A stretch of 64,000 nt of DNA from Peptostreptococcaceae bacterium VA2 (GTDB lineage Bacteria; Bacillota; Clostridia; Peptostreptococcales; Peptostreptococcaceae). Location of the stretch: positions 1,550,001-1,614,000 of the forward strand of contig JMMB01000007.1 of assembly GCA_000686145.1 (NCBI GenBank), given 5' to 3'. This document shows positions 1-9,380 of this stretch, in pieces. Position 1 is the stretch's first letter. Each line of letters begins with the position of its first letter. The position numbers and the translations under genes were made by a program. The notes beneath the pieces are model-generated. The model did not search any database. It was not told where the DNA came from and saw only the letters and a program-made list of their open reading frames with translations.

Positions 1-64
1 GATATGAAGTAAGAATAACAATAAATATATATAAATTATTAAAATAGGTTTTGGAGGTAGTATT

Positions 65-919
65 ATGGAACTTTGGTACACAGAACAATGGACTAATAAT
101 GTACGTTTCTCAATAAAAGTAGAAAAACATTTATTTAGTGAAAAATCAGATTTTCAACAAGTGGATGTTTTTGATAGTGAAGAGTTTGGAAAATTTTTAA
201 CAATAGATGGGCTTATGATGGTAAGTTATAAAGATGAATTTATATATCATGATATGATAGTTCATACTCCTATGGCTACTAATATGAATATAAAAAATGT
301 ATTAGTTATAGGTGGTGGAGATGGAGGAACTGTAAGAGAACTTACTCGTTATCCACAAATTGAAAAGATAGATATGGTTGAAATAGATAAGATGGTAGTA
401 GATGTATCAAGAAAATACATTGATATATGTGCATGTAAACTAGATGATGAAAGAGTTAACTTATATTATGAAGATGGAGTAGCTTTTGTTAAGAATTCTA
501 AAGATAAAGTTTATGACTTAATAATAGTTGATTCGACAGATCCAATAGGACCAGGAGAAGGATTATTTTCATTAGATTTTTATAATGACTGTTATAGAGT
601 ATTGAGTGATGATGGAATACTTGTAAACCAAAATGAAAGTCCATATTTTGATTTTAATGCTAAAGAAATGAAAAGAGCAAATGAAAAAATAAAAAACATA
701 TTCCCTATAACTAAAGTTTATCAAGCTCATATACCAACTTATCCATCAGGGCACTGGTTATTTGGATTTGCCTCTAAAAAATTAGACCCAACAAAACATC
801 AAAATAAAGAAGCTTGGGAAAATTTAAAACTTAAAACTAAATACTACAATAGTGACATACATCAAGGAGCATTTATGTTGCCTCAATATGTTAAGGATAT
901 GCTAAATGAAGAAAAATAA
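65..919 (+). CDS. speE: Spermidine synthase (polyamine aminopropyltransferase)
   Basis: Transfers the aminopropyl group of decarboxylated SAM to putrescine in the cytosol, giving spermidine. The 284-residue length is typical. Visible motifs are the SAM-binding GGGDGG at residues 83-88 and the catalytic-loop VDSTDPIGPG around 155-164. An ATG preceded by GGAGGT sets the start. The stop overlaps the start of speB by 14 nt, so the two are translationally coupled. The preceding gene of the operon lies off the left edge; related clostridia carry an arginine or SAM decarboxylase there (known context, not visible here). Confidence 0.95.
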   Translation: MELWYTEQWTNNVRFSIKVEKHLFSEKSDFQQVDVFDSEEFGKFLTIDGLMMVSYKDEFIYHDMIVHTPMATNMNIKNVLVIGGGDGGTVRELTRYPQIEKIDMVEIDKMVVDVSRKYIDICACKLDDERVNLYYEDGVAFVKNSKDKVYDLIIVDSTDPIGPGEGLFSLDFYNDCYRVLSDDGILVNQNESPYFDFNAKEMKRANEKIKNIFPITKVYQAHIPTYPSGHWLFGFASKKLDPTKHQNKEAWENLKLKTKYYNSDIHQGAFMLPQYVKDMLNEEK

Positions 920-1796
920 TTTTTCGCATATAAATACATTTATGGCAATGGATACTACTTATGAAGAAGCAAATGTAGTAGTTTATGGTGTGGGATTTGA
1001 TGGTACTACTTCAAACAGACCGGGAACTAGGTTTGCAAGTAGTGCTATGAGGCTTGAATTTGATGGACTTGAGACTTATAGTCCAACTCTAAATTTAGAT
1101 TTAGAAGATTTTAAAGTTTGCGATAGAGGAGATTTAGAACTAAGCATAGGAAATACTGATAAAGTATTAGAAGAAATATATGAAGGAACTAAAGAAATAG
1201 TAAATGATAATAAAGTGCCTTTTATGATAGGTGGAGAACATTTAGTAACGCTTCCTGCTTTTAAAGCAGTTTATGAAAAATATGAGGATGTATATATAAT
1301 TCACTTTGATGCTCATACAGATCTTAGAGAAAGCTATAATAATAATAAAAATTCTCATGCAACAGTAATAAAAAGGATATGGGACATAGTGGGGGATAAT
1401 AAGATATTTCAATTTGGAATAAGATCCGGAACTAAAGATGAATTTAACTTTGCATTAAAAGAAAAGCATACTTATATGGAAGTATCAACTATAAATACTT
1501 TTGAAACAATAGTTAAAAATTTAGAAGGTAAAAATGTTTATTTAACAATAGACTTAGACGTATTAGACCCATCAATATTTCCTGGGACTGGAACGCCAGA
1601 ACCTGGTGGTATAACGTATAGAGAATTAGAAAATATTTTTAAAATATTAAAAAATAGAAATATAAATTTAGTAGGTTGTGATATAGTTGAGCTTAGTCCA
1701 GATTATGATAATTCTGGCGTATCTACAGTAGCCGCATGTAAAGTATTAAGAGAATTAATACTTATAATTTGTGATAAACTAAAAGTCAAAAACTAA
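906..1796 (+). CDS. speB: Agmatinase
   Basis: Ureohydrolase-family enzyme that hydrolyses agmatine to putrescine and urea, feeding SpeE. The family's Mn-binding signatures are present: GGEH at residues 109-112, FDAHTD at 134-139 and DLDVLDP at 216-222. The 296-residue length is normal. It overlaps speE and is followed by a hairpin terminator, so it ends the polyamine operon. Arginase is the main alternative, but the pairing with speE favours agmatinase. Confidence 0.93.
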   Translation: MKKNNFSHINTFMAMDTTYEEANVVVYGVGFDGTTSNRPGTRFASSAMRLEFDGLETYSPTLNLDLEDFKVCDRGDLELSIGNTDKVLEEIYEGTKEIVNDNKVPFMIGGEHLVTLPAFKAVYEKYEDVYIIHFDAHTDLRESYNNNKNSHATVIKRIWDIVGDNKIFQFGIRSGTKDEFNFALKEKHTYMEVSTINTFETIVKNLEGKNVYLTIDLDVLDPSIFPGTGTPEPGGITYRELENIFKILKNRNINLVGCDIVELSPDYDNSGVSTVAACKVLRELILIICDKLKVKN

Positions 1797-1833
1797 TTTA
1801 TATATAATAATATAAAGCTAAATAGTTTGAAGA

Positions 1834-1869
1834 TAAAGCATAGTGGTGAAAATTAACCGCTATGCTTTA
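1834..1869 (+). terminator. Hairpin terminator after speB
   Basis: An inverted repeat (TAAAGCATAGTGG, paired with CCGCTATGCTTTA, with one mismatch) lies about 40 nt after the speB stop. The T-tract is weak, so efficiency is uncertain. Confidence 0.55.
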
Positions 1870-1931
1870 TTTAAATATATCACTATTTATAAAATAGGAA
1901 TATATAAATAGTGATATAATATAAATTAATA

Positions 1932-2350
1932 AACCTAATAGCATCTTTTTCTATGGGTATTTTTAATATGTTTGTAGGGATATATTAATAATGTGTCAAT
2001 TAATATCAATACCATTTCCACAAGGTATATTTATAATAACTGTATCTTTTTTTATGAGAAATGGACTTATGAATATGGCAATGCCATTAATTCAAAATTT
2101 ATCTATGGAAATGATAGAGGATAAAGATAGGACAAATATGAGCAGTTTAATGTCATTGTCAGGTAATATAAGCAGAGCTATAGGTATAGCAATAGGTGGG
2201 TTTTTAATGCAAAATGTATCATATACAGCACCGTATTACTTTACAGTACTATTTTATATAATAGCAGTAGCGTTATTTGTATATATTTACAAACAAGGTG
2301 CTAAAATAAAAAAAGAAAGCTTATGTATTAATTTAATAAATAAAGATTAA
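1932..2350 (+). pseudogene. C-terminal relic of an MFS transporter
   Basis: The open frame from 1991 encodes 119 residues that look like the last three or so membrane segments of a major-facilitator permease, including a loop with NMSSLMSLSGNISRAIG and a final hydrophobic helix. No N-terminal half is present. In a different frame just upstream (1932-1985) a hydrophobic stretch ends in two stops, suggesting a frameshifted continuation. There is no good ribosome site at 1991. I read it as decay debris rather than a small membrane protein. Confidence 0.6.
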
Positions 2351-2404
2351 TAAATAGTTTTTATTATGTTAATATAAATATAAAACTTAATTTAGGAGGG
2401 AATT

Positions 2405-2584
2405 ATGCTAGAAAATGGAAGAACTACATGTAGCTGTAAAAACACAAAATGCTCAAGATTTGGAAAGTGTAGAGAGTGTATAAAACATTATAAAGATCAC
2501 AATAATAAATTACCTCATTGTAAAGTACCTGAGAATATAGAAGCAGCTAAAAAAATTAGTGGATTTTCTCATGTCATTTGCTAG
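2405..2584 (+). CDS. Small cysteine-rich protein, 59 aa
   Basis: An ATG sits 5 nt after a strong TAGGAGGG ribosome site. The product has seven cysteines: C9 and C11 (CSC), C16, C22 and C25 (CREC), C41 and the penultimate C59. The cluster near the N-terminus resembles a small metal-binding domain. It is flanked by hairpins on both sides, so it is probably monocistronic. I do not recognise the family. Confidence 0.6.
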   Translation: MLENGRTTCSCKNTKCSRFGKCRECIKHYKDHNNKLPHCKVPENIEAAKKISGFSHVIC

Positions 2585-2643
2585 TATATTCATATTTAAG
2601 ATTATATGAATAATAAAAAATGGAAAAATAAATAGATTAACAG

Positions 2644-2679
2644 TAAAGCACAGCGGTAAGTAATTATCCTGGTGCTTTA
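2644..2679 (+). terminator. Hairpin terminator after the small Cys-rich gene
   Basis: TAAAGCAC pairs with GTGCTTTA around an 18-20 nt loop, followed by TTTTA. It lies 60 nt past the stop. Confidence 0.5.
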
Positions 2680-2762
2680 TTTTAATGTGAAAGTAAGCTG
2701 CATAAATTAAAATCTTAAAATGTGGTAAAATAATATATCATTAATGAATAAGGAGAAAAAAT

Positions 2763-4772
2763 ATGTTTTGGTTTTCAGACAATAAATATAAAGCTAAGGA
2801 TAGCTTAGATAAATACGAACAACTAGAAAAATTAGTATGGAACTTTTTTATGGAAGAAATCCCAAGGTTAGGCTTTGAACAAAGAGAAGGTCAGGAAGAT
2901 ATGGCACTTGATATTTGTTATAGTATAAAAGAGAAAAAACATACAATAGTAGAAGCAGGAGTTGGAATAGGAAAATCTTATGCATATATTGTACCGCTTC
3001 TTTATTATAATCTTTTATTTAATAAACCGATATTAATAGCTACTTCAACAATAGCACTTCAAGAACAATTAATAAAAGACGTTAAAAAAATATGTTCTTA
3101 TATAAATCATAGGCCAGAAATAATACTAGCAAAAGGTATGACTCATTTTGCATGTAGGAAACGAGCGGATGAATACTTCAAAGATAATAACAAAATCAAT
3201 GAAGAAGATGAAGTTCTTTACCAATATGTACAAAATGGAATTGTTGATAAAAGATTTATAAACTTAGAAATAAACGATGAGATGTGGGGAAATGTATCTA
3301 TAAAAAGTACAGACCATAGTAAGTGTGAGTACTTTAAGACATGCAGATTTATGAGACTTAGAAATAATATGTTAGAAACTAAAGGGGTTATACTTTGTAA
3401 TCAAGACTTATTAACAGTACATTTTCAAAAGCTTAGAAAAGGTCATAAAGGGTTATTAAGTGAGAATATAGATTTAATAGTGATAGATGAAGCTCATAAC
3501 TTAGAAGACAAAGTAAGAAATTCACTTATTGAAAGTTATAGTAAAAATAGTATAAAGACTTTAATTAAAGAATCTAGAAATAGTATTAAAAAAGTTAGTA
3601 TTAAAAATAGCCTGGATTTAGAAATTAAAAATGCAAATGATATATTAAATTTATTATTTTTAGAGTTAGAAAAACAAATCAAAGTTCAAATAAAGGAAAA
3701 TCTAAAATTAAAAAATAATGACATAGAAAGATTCTTTATAAGGATTGAAGATATAAAAATTTTAATAGATAAAATACAAAAACAAATTAAAATAATATAT
3801 GAAAAAGTTCAATTTTATAGTGATAGCAATTTGAGTGAAGAAATAATTGAAAGTCTAGCTGACTTAGACTTATTTTTAAATAATATATTAGATGAAAATT
3901 CTAATGATTTATTTTGGATGGAAAAGAATCGTAGTATAGAAATTTTTTCATGTCCTAAAAATATAGATAAAGAAATAAGAAAATTATATTTTGATAAAAC
4001 AAAAACCACAATACTAACTTCAGCTACAATTGCAGACAAAAACAAAGGCGACGAGAAAGATAGATATGAATACTTTATAAAAAATACAGGATTCAAAGTT
4101 GAGGATGGATTCTTATCTAGCCCGAAATACTCTCCTTTTAAATATAATAAAAATGCAATGATTTATTGCGCAGAAAATATGCCTCATCCAACTTATGAAA
4201 GAGAGGATTTTATAAAAAAGGGGACAGAAGAAATAATAAAACTAATAGATATTACTAAAGGTAAAGCTTTGATATTATTTACGTCAAAGAATGATTTAAA
4301 TGAGGTATATAATATATTGAATAAAAGAAATCTTGGGTATAATTTGTTAAGGCAGAGTATGTCATCATCACAAGATGAGATACTAGACGAATTTAAAAAA
4401 GATGAAGATTCTGTACTTTTAGCTACAGGTACATTTTGGGAAGGAATTGATATTCCAGGTAAAGCTTTATCAAATTTAATAATATTTAGGTTGCCATTTC
4501 CAGTACCAGATCCTATCATTGAATATAAAAGAAATACTAGCAAGGATTTTTTGATGGAGGTTAGTGTACCATATATGATAGTTAAACTTAGACAAGGTAT
4601 AGGAAGGCTAATTAGAAAAGATAATGATAATGGAATAGTAGCTATACTTGACTCAAGAATAGCATCAAATTCAAATAGCAGATATAAAGATGTTGTATTT
4701 GATTCACTTCCTATTAAAAATAGAAGTAGTAATATTGAGTATATGAGAAAATTTTATAATGGCCATTTATAG
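2763..4772 (+). CDS. DinG/XPD-type ATP-dependent DNA helicase
   Basis: Superfamily-2 helicase of the DinG/YoaA group, 669 aa. Seen: Walker A EAGVGIGKS at residues 64-72, a DEAH box at 242-245, and the C-terminal motif VI region KLRQGIGRLIRK. Cysteines at 131, 188, 194 and 212 sit between motifs I and II and match the iron-sulfur cluster position of XPD-like helicases. No N-terminal exonuclease domain is present, unlike the long Bacillus DinG. Likely role: unwinding damaged or structured DNA. Start ATG follows an AAGGAGA ribosome site. Confidence 0.88.
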   Translation: MFWFSDNKYKAKDSLDKYEQLEKLVWNFFMEEIPRLGFEQREGQEDMALDICYSIKEKKHTIVEAGVGIGKSYAYIVPLLYYNLLFNKPILIATSTIALQEQLIKDVKKICSYINHRPEIILAKGMTHFACRKRADEYFKDNNKINEEDEVLYQYVQNGIVDKRFINLEINDEMWGNVSIKSTDHSKCEYFKTCRFMRLRNNMLETKGVILCNQDLLTVHFQKLRKGHKGLLSENIDLIVIDEAHNLEDKVRNSLIESYSKNSIKTLIKESRNSIKKVSIKNSLDLEIKNANDILNLLFLELEKQIKVQIKENLKLKNNDIERFFIRIEDIKILIDKIQKQIKIIYEKVQFYSDSNLSEEIIESLADLDLFLNNILDENSNDLFWMEKNRSIEIFSCPKNIDKEIRKLYFDKTKTTILTSATIADKNKGDEKDRYEYFIKNTGFKVEDGFLSSPKYSPFKYNKNAMIYCAENMPHPTYEREDFIKKGTEEIIKLIDITKGKALILFTSKNDLNEVYNILNKRNLGYNLLRQSMSSSQDEILDEFKKDEDSVLLATGTFWEGIDIPGKALSNLIIFRLPFPVPDPIIEYKRNTSKDFLMEVSVPYMIVKLRQGIGRLIRKDNDNGIVAILDSRIASNSNSRYKDVVFDSLPIKNRSSNIEYMRKFYNGHL

Positions 4773-4875
4773 GATATGAATTATAAAAAATAGATTATAA
4801 ATATCTAATTTAAAACATCTTCTAGAATACGATTTCCTGGGTAATATGAGTTAGCTGAAAATATATGCAGGATTT

Positions 4876-4923
4876 GTCAAAATTTCGTCAAGGTTTTGAC
4901 ATAATAATGACACAATTTATATG
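4876..4923 (+). promoter_or_regulatory. Probable cbiM promoter with overlapping inverted repeat
   Basis: GTCAAAA at 4876-4882 and TTTTGAC at 4894-4900 form a perfect inverted repeat. The right arm runs into a consensus -35 (TTGACA, 4896-4901), with a TATATG -10 at 4918-4923 (16-nt spacer). The arrangement suggests a repressor site. No cobalamin riboswitch is visible upstream of cbiM. Confidence 0.45.
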
Positions 4924-4993
4924 TATAATAAATTTGTAATAAAAAATAAAATTATATTAATAAACAAAAGTGTATGGAAGAGGGAGAGATTAG

Positions 4994-5725
4994 ATGAAAA
5001 AATTAAAATTAGTATTAGCATCTGCATTTATGTTAGTAATATTAAATCCAATTAATTCAAATGCGATGCATATAATGGAAGGCTTTTTACCGATGAAGTG
5101 GTCTATTATATGGAGTATTATATTTATACCATTTTTCTTAGTAGGTGTAAAATCTATAAATAAAATAGTAAAAGAAGAACCTAAAAAGAAAGTATTGTTA
5201 GCTTTATGTGGAGCATTTGTATTTGTGCTATCTGCGCTAAAAATACCATCATTAACAGGAAGTTGTTCACATCCAACAGGGGTAGGATTAGGAGCAATAT
5301 TATTTGGACCAAGTGTTATGGCAGTATTAGGAACAATAGTACTTTTATTCCAGGCACTACTTTTAGCACACGGGGGGATAACAACACTAGGAGCCAATGC
5401 TTTTTCAATGGCAATCGTTGGACCAATAGTTACATTTTGTATATTTAGATTTTTAAAGAAAAGAAATGTTAAAATTGGAACAAATGTATTTATAAGTGCA
5501 GCTCTAGGTGATTTATGTACATATACAATAACAGCGCTTCAACTTGCATTAGCTTTTCCAGATGCAACTGGTGGAGTAATGGTTTCTGCAGCTAAGTTTT
5601 TAGGGGTTTTCTTTATGACTCAAATACCAATAGCAATAGCAGAAGGTATCCTTACTACTGTGATTTATAACTTAATAACTACAAGAGAAGGAAAGGAAGT
5701 GGATTGCGATGAGTTCCAATGCTAA
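4994..5725 (+). CDS. cbiM: Cobalt ECF transporter substrate-binding subunit CbiM
   Basis: S-component of the cobalt energy-coupling-factor importer, a multi-pass membrane protein of 243 aa. It has an N-terminal signal-like helix followed by MHIMEGFLP, the conserved metal-binding N-terminus of CbiM after processing (Met-His pair at about residues 25-26). Further family marks are SCSHPTGVGLGAILFGP and LLAHGGITTLGAN. It overlaps cbiN by 17 nt. The usual partners cbiQ and cbiO do not follow. Confidence 0.92.
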   Translation: MKKLKLVLASAFMLVILNPINSNAMHIMEGFLPMKWSIIWSIIFIPFFLVGVKSINKIVKEEPKKKVLLALCGAFVFVLSALKIPSLTGSCSHPTGVGLGAILFGPSVMAVLGTIVLLFQALLLAHGGITTLGANAFSMAIVGPIVTFCIFRFLKKRNVKIGTNVFISAALGDLCTYTITALQLALAFPDATGGVMVSAAKFLGVFFMTQIPIAIAEGILTTVIYNLITTREGKEVDCDEFQC

Positions 5726-6014
5726 ATTAGACAATAAAAAAAATAAATCTAACAATAAAAAAAATATAATACTAATGTTACTAGCTGTAGGAATTATAAT
5801 AATCCCTCTTTTACTTAATCCAAAGGCAGAATATGGTGGAGCAGATGGGCATGCAGAGGATCTTATAACACAAATAAATCCAGAGTATGAACCATGGTTT
5901 AAAAGTTTATATGAACCGCCAAGTGGAGAAATAGAAAGCTTGTTATTTTCAACTCAAGCTGCTTTAGGAGCTGGAATTATAGGATATTACTTAGGAAGTA
6001 GAAAGAAAAAATAA
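5709..6014 (+). CDS. cbiN: Cobalt transport protein CbiN
   Basis: Small two-helix auxiliary subunit that pairs with CbiM, 101 aa. Two hydrophobic segments (about residues 18-36 and 78-96) flank an extracytoplasmic stretch with GGADGHAEDLI and PSGEIESLLF, as expected of CbiN. ATG start inside the end of cbiM. CbiMN alone can bind cobalt with limited transport in known systems; a shared CbiQO module elsewhere in the genome is likely but not visible. Confidence 0.88.
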   Translation: MSSNAKLDNKKNKSNNKKNIILMLLAVGIIIIPLLLNPKAEYGGADGHAEDLITQINPEYEPWFKSLYEPPSGEIESLLFSTQAALGAGIIGYYLGSRKKK

Positions 6015-6075
6015 ATATATATTGAAAAAGGAATAAAGATAGACTAATATATATAATATAACAACTTAAAAATAT

Positions 6076-6226
6076 TATGGGTACTCTAAGAGAGTAAAAG
6101 GGAAAAAGGTAAAAACCTTTGCAGCACCCGCTACTGTAATGTGGACGAACGTTTGTAACCACTGTAAAAATTTTACGGGAAGGAGACTAGTAGGATGAAG
6201 CTAAGCCAGGATACCTGCCTATAATA
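6076..6226 (+). ncRNA. Cobalamin (B12) riboswitch aptamer
   Basis: Contains the B12-box core GCAGCACCCGCTACTGTAA (6121-6139), preceded by AAGGGAA and GGTAAAAACC, and followed by GGGAAGGAGACTAG and the conserved AAGCCAGGATACCTGCC (6203-6219). These are the signature blocks of the adenosylcobalamin aptamer, in the right order and spacing. It lies downstream of cbiN, and its own expression platform (terminator at 6301-6328) is not followed by a cobalamin gene: the next gene is a response regulator 150 nt further on. Confidence 0.92.
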
Positions 6227-6300
6227 GCCAAGAAGTTCTTCGGGGATGGGGAATGTTCTTATTATCAAATATGATATAAGTATATCTATGATATAAAGAT

Positions 6301-6328
6301 AAGCTCAACCCATTTCGGTTGGGCTTTT
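6301..6328 (+). terminator. Terminator of the cobalamin riboswitch
   Basis: AAGCTCAACC pairs with GGTTGGGCTT across a CATTTC loop and is followed by TTTT. It is probably the expression-platform terminator of the riboswitch. Confidence 0.8.
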
Positions 6329-6378
6329 AAATTTGCCCTTAAGCAATTTAAATATAGATGTAAAAACCTAACCTTATT

Positions 6379-6415
6379 AAATGCTTTAGTTGCCATACTA
6401 AAGCATTTTTCTTTT
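6379..6415 (+). terminator. Second terminator before the two-component system
   Basis: AAATGCTTTAG pairs perfectly with CTAAAGCATTT and is followed by TTCTTTT. Together with the preceding hairpin it should isolate the two-component genes from riboswitch transcription. Confidence 0.8.
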
Positions 6416-6484
6416 GCTTAAAAAATAATACATTAAAATGAAAAGTAATTTTACATAATTTTATAAATAGGGGAGTGGGATAGA

Positions 6485-7168
6485 TTGTCTAAGACACTGA
6501 TTTTAATATGTGATGATCAAGAATCAGTACATGAAACAATAGGAGAATATTTAAAAATAGAGGGTATGGATTATATATCAGCATATGAAGGGTTAGACGC
6601 ACTGAATAAAGCAAAAAAATTTAAACCTGATTTGATACTATTAGATTTAATGATGCCAAAAATGTTTGGGACTGATGTATGCAAAGAAATACGTAAAAGT
6701 AGTGATGTACCAATTATTATGCTTACTGCAAAATGCGAAACTATAGATCGAATAATTGGGTTAGAACTAGGTTCAGATGATTATATTTCTAAGCCGTTTT
6801 CACCAAGGGAAGTTGTGACACGTATAAAAACTGTTTTAAGGAGAACTTCTAATGTAAGTAAAGCACTAAATTGTATAAAGTATAAAGATCTTGAAATAAA
6901 TTTAGATAGCCATGAGGTTTATGTAAAAGGTGAATTAGTGAAAGTTACACCAAAGGAAATAAAAATATTTTATATGCTTGCTTCTAATCCTGGAAATATA
7001 TTAAATAGAGAACATATACTATCTGAAGTTTGGGGATATGATTACTTTGGAGATACGAGAGTTGTAGATACTCAAATAAAAAGACTTAGAAAAAAACTTC
7101 CGCCATATGATTTAAACTGGGAAATTAAATCAATATATGGAGTAGGTTATAAGTTTGAGGTATCATAA
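6485..7168 (+). CDS. OmpR/PhoB-family response regulator
   Basis: The receiver domain (about residues 4-115) has the acidic pair DD near residue 10, the phosphoacceptor Asp in LILLDLMMPK (about residue 55), Thr in IIMLTAK and Lys in DYISKPF. The C-terminal winged-helix DNA-binding domain (about 130-225) ends in IYGVGYKF. The start is TTG after AGGGGAG. The stop overlaps the ATG of the sensor kinase (TAATG), so they form an operon. The signal is unknown. Confidence 0.9.
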   Translation: MSKTLILICDDQESVHETIGEYLKIEGMDYISAYEGLDALNKAKKFKPDLILLDLMMPKMFGTDVCKEIRKSSDVPIIMLTAKCETIDRIIGLELGSDDYISKPFSPREVVTRIKTVLRRTSNVSKALNCIKYKDLEINLDSHEVYVKGELVKVTPKEIKIFYMLASNPGNILNREHILSEVWGYDYFGDTRVVDTQIKRLRKKLPPYDLNWEIKSIYGVGYKFEVS

Positions 7169-8601
7169 TGAAAGAAAGTATATTTAAAAGATTATTTAAA
7201 ATCATAATAATAACAGCTGTAGGGGCAGTAGTAGTTACAATATTTTTTTGTAGTTTTACAGTAAAACAATATTTTTTAAGTGTAAATATGAATGAAATTA
7301 AGCAAGAAATAAACACACTGGCTATAAAGTTTGTAGAAAATGGAGCTAGCTTAAATGGAATAGTAGAGTCAGATTTAATGAAATCTGCCATTATTCAATG
7401 TTATGACAAATCGAGAAATGAAATTTCAAGTGAATATAATCATGAATCATTTACAGACGAAACTATTAATGAAGCCTTAGACCCATACATAGGTACAGTT
7501 TTAAAAGGCAATTCTGTAAAAGGTGTCACAAAATTATATGGAGTAGGAGATGATGTAGTACTTGTAGGACAGCCAATAAAACAAGATGGAAAAATAATAG
7601 GTGCTATGTTTTTTATTAAAATTGCATATCAACTTACCTCTTCCTTAAAAGGATTTTATATAGTATTAGGAGTAAGTATGATTTTATCTCTAATATCTAT
7701 AATAATACCATTGTACATATTTATAAAGAGAATGATAAAACCATTGGATAATATGACTAGTGCTACAATAGATATGGCAAAAGGTAAATTTTCTACAAGA
7801 ATAGAACAATATAAAGAAGATGAGATAGGTGAGCTTGCGAGTGCATTTAATTATTTAGCATCAAAGCTCCAGGAAAATGATGAACAAGCTAAGTTGTTAG
7901 AGCAAACTAGAAGAGACTATATTGCAAATATATCTCATGAACTAAAAACTCCAGTAGCATCTATACGAGCAATCGGAGAAACTCTAAATGATGATATATT
8001 TTTAGAAAAAATCGATAGAAAAAAATACTATAGTATGATACTTAGAGAATCAATGAGATTAGAGTTGCTTATTGAAGATATGTTAGAATTATCAAGATTG
8101 CAATCAGGAAATGTGGCACTTGAAAAATCTTTTGTAAGTATTGAAGAGATAATACATCAAGTTGTAGATGAGTTTGAAGTTAGAGCTGATGACTTAGATA
8201 TAAATTTTAATGCGCCAAATAATTTAAAAGATATTCCGATGTTAGTTACTAATAAAAATCGGATAATACAAGTACTTGTAATATTATTAGATAATGCATT
8301 TAAATTTACAGAAGCTGAAGGAAATGTAAATATAGAAGTTGAAGAAGAAGAGGAGTTTGTAACAGTGAGTGTATGTGATAATGGACATGGAATTGATAAA
8401 TCTGATATGCCATTTATTTTTGATCGCTTCTACAAAGTTGACAAGGCACACTCATCAATTGGGACAGGTATTGGATTATCAATAGCTTATGAGATTATGA
8501 AGCATTTAGATGAAAATGTATATGTAAAATCAGAAATAGGAAAAGGGTCAAAATTTATTTTCACAATAAAGAAGGCCTGTTTATTAAAACACTCGATATA
8601 G
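7168..8601 (+). CDS. Membrane sensor histidine kinase
   Basis: Cognate kinase of the preceding regulator, 477 aa. Two membrane helices (about residues 10-32 and 163-188) flank an extracytoplasmic domain of about 130 residues, followed by HAMP. The HisKA box is NISHELKTP with the phospho-His at about residue 256. The ATPase domain has N-box DNAFKF, G1 DNGHGI, F-box FDRFYK and G2 GTGIGLS. All catalytic boxes are intact. The layout resembles PhoR/VicK-type kinases. Confidence 0.9.
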   Translation: MKESIFKRLFKIIIITAVGAVVVTIFFCSFTVKQYFLSVNMNEIKQEINTLAIKFVENGASLNGIVESDLMKSAIIQCYDKSRNEISSEYNHESFTDETINEALDPYIGTVLKGNSVKGVTKLYGVGDDVVLVGQPIKQDGKIIGAMFFIKIAYQLTSSLKGFYIVLGVSMILSLISIIIPLYIFIKRMIKPLDNMTSATIDMAKGKFSTRIEQYKEDEIGELASAFNYLASKLQENDEQAKLLEQTRRDYIANISHELKTPVASIRAIGETLNDDIFLEKIDRKKYYSMILRESMRLELLIEDMLELSRLQSGNVALEKSFVSIEEIIHQVVDEFEVRADDLDINFNAPNNLKDIPMLVTNKNRIIQVLVILLDNAFKFTEAEGNVNIEVEEEEEFVTVSVCDNGHGIDKSDMPFIFDRFYKVDKAHSSIGTGIGLSIAYEIMKHLDENVYVKSEIGKGSKFIFTIKKACLLKHSI

Positions 8602-8664
8602 ACCAGTTGGAATAAAAATATGAAATTCAATCATATAATTTATATTATTAGGAGATGATTTAAT

Positions 8665-9273
8665 TTGGCACACAATATTAGTGTTATAAAAAAGAAAGAT
8701 TATAAAGTAAGTGAATGGTCGGGAGGAACTACAACTGAGTTATATATATACCCTAAAGAATCAAAGTATAGTGAACTTGATTTTAAATGGAGATTGAGCT
8801 CTGCTAAAGTTGATATAGAAGAATCTGAATTTACGCATTTATCTGGAATAGATAGAAAAATAATGATTCTTGATGGAAAGTTAATTTTAGAACATGATGG
8901 TAAATACACTACTGAATTAAACGAATTTGATATGGATAGTTTTAGTGGAGATTGGACAACAAAAAGCTATGGAAAAGCAACTGATTTTAATCTTATGACA
9001 AGCAAAGGATGCACGGGTGACTTAGAATACATATTAGTTAATAAATCTAAAGAAATTACGCTTAAAAATAAACAACAGATGTATAAGAATATAGCAGAGG
9101 TTTTATATTGTGTAAGTGGAAAAATATCAATAGGATTAGATTCGAAAATAGATATATATGAAGGTGATTTATTTGTATTAACTAGAAATATAAATGATGA
9201 TATGAAAAAAATAAATCTTTATAATAAATCTGAAGAATGCACTAAAATTATTAGAAGTATAATATATTTTTAA
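8665..9273 (+). CDS. HutD family protein
   Basis: Cupin-fold HutD/Ves family, 202 aa. The diagnostic N-terminal stretch EWSGGTTTELYIYP and RLSSAKVD is present, as is a C-terminal cupin-like half. HutD is associated with histidine utilisation in other bacteria, possibly as a flux sensor, but no hut genes lie nearby, so the role here is open. TTG start with a TAGGAGATG ribosome site. Probably an independent unit. Confidence 0.8.
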   Translation: MAHNISVIKKKDYKVSEWSGGTTTELYIYPKESKYSELDFKWRLSSAKVDIEESEFTHLSGIDRKIMILDGKLILEHDGKYTTELNEFDMDSFSGDWTTKSYGKATDFNLMTSKGCTGDLEYILVNKSKEITLKNKQQMYKNIAEVLYCVSGKISIGLDSKIDIYEGDLFVLTRNINDDMKKINLYNKSEECTKIIRSIIYF

Positions 9274-9380
9274 ATAGCTAGTATCTATTAAAAATAAGCC
9301 TTAATAAGTATAAATCTGTATAATGAATAGTTTGAAGAATTTTAACATAAAGAGTATTTTTGAAGTTATGCAAGGAAAGT

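Noticed and set aside
4802-4990. Cobalamin riboswitch upstream of cbiM
   Set aside because: Fragments such as TTTCCTGGG and GCAGGATTTG occur, but the B12-box core is missing; the real aptamer is downstream at 6076.
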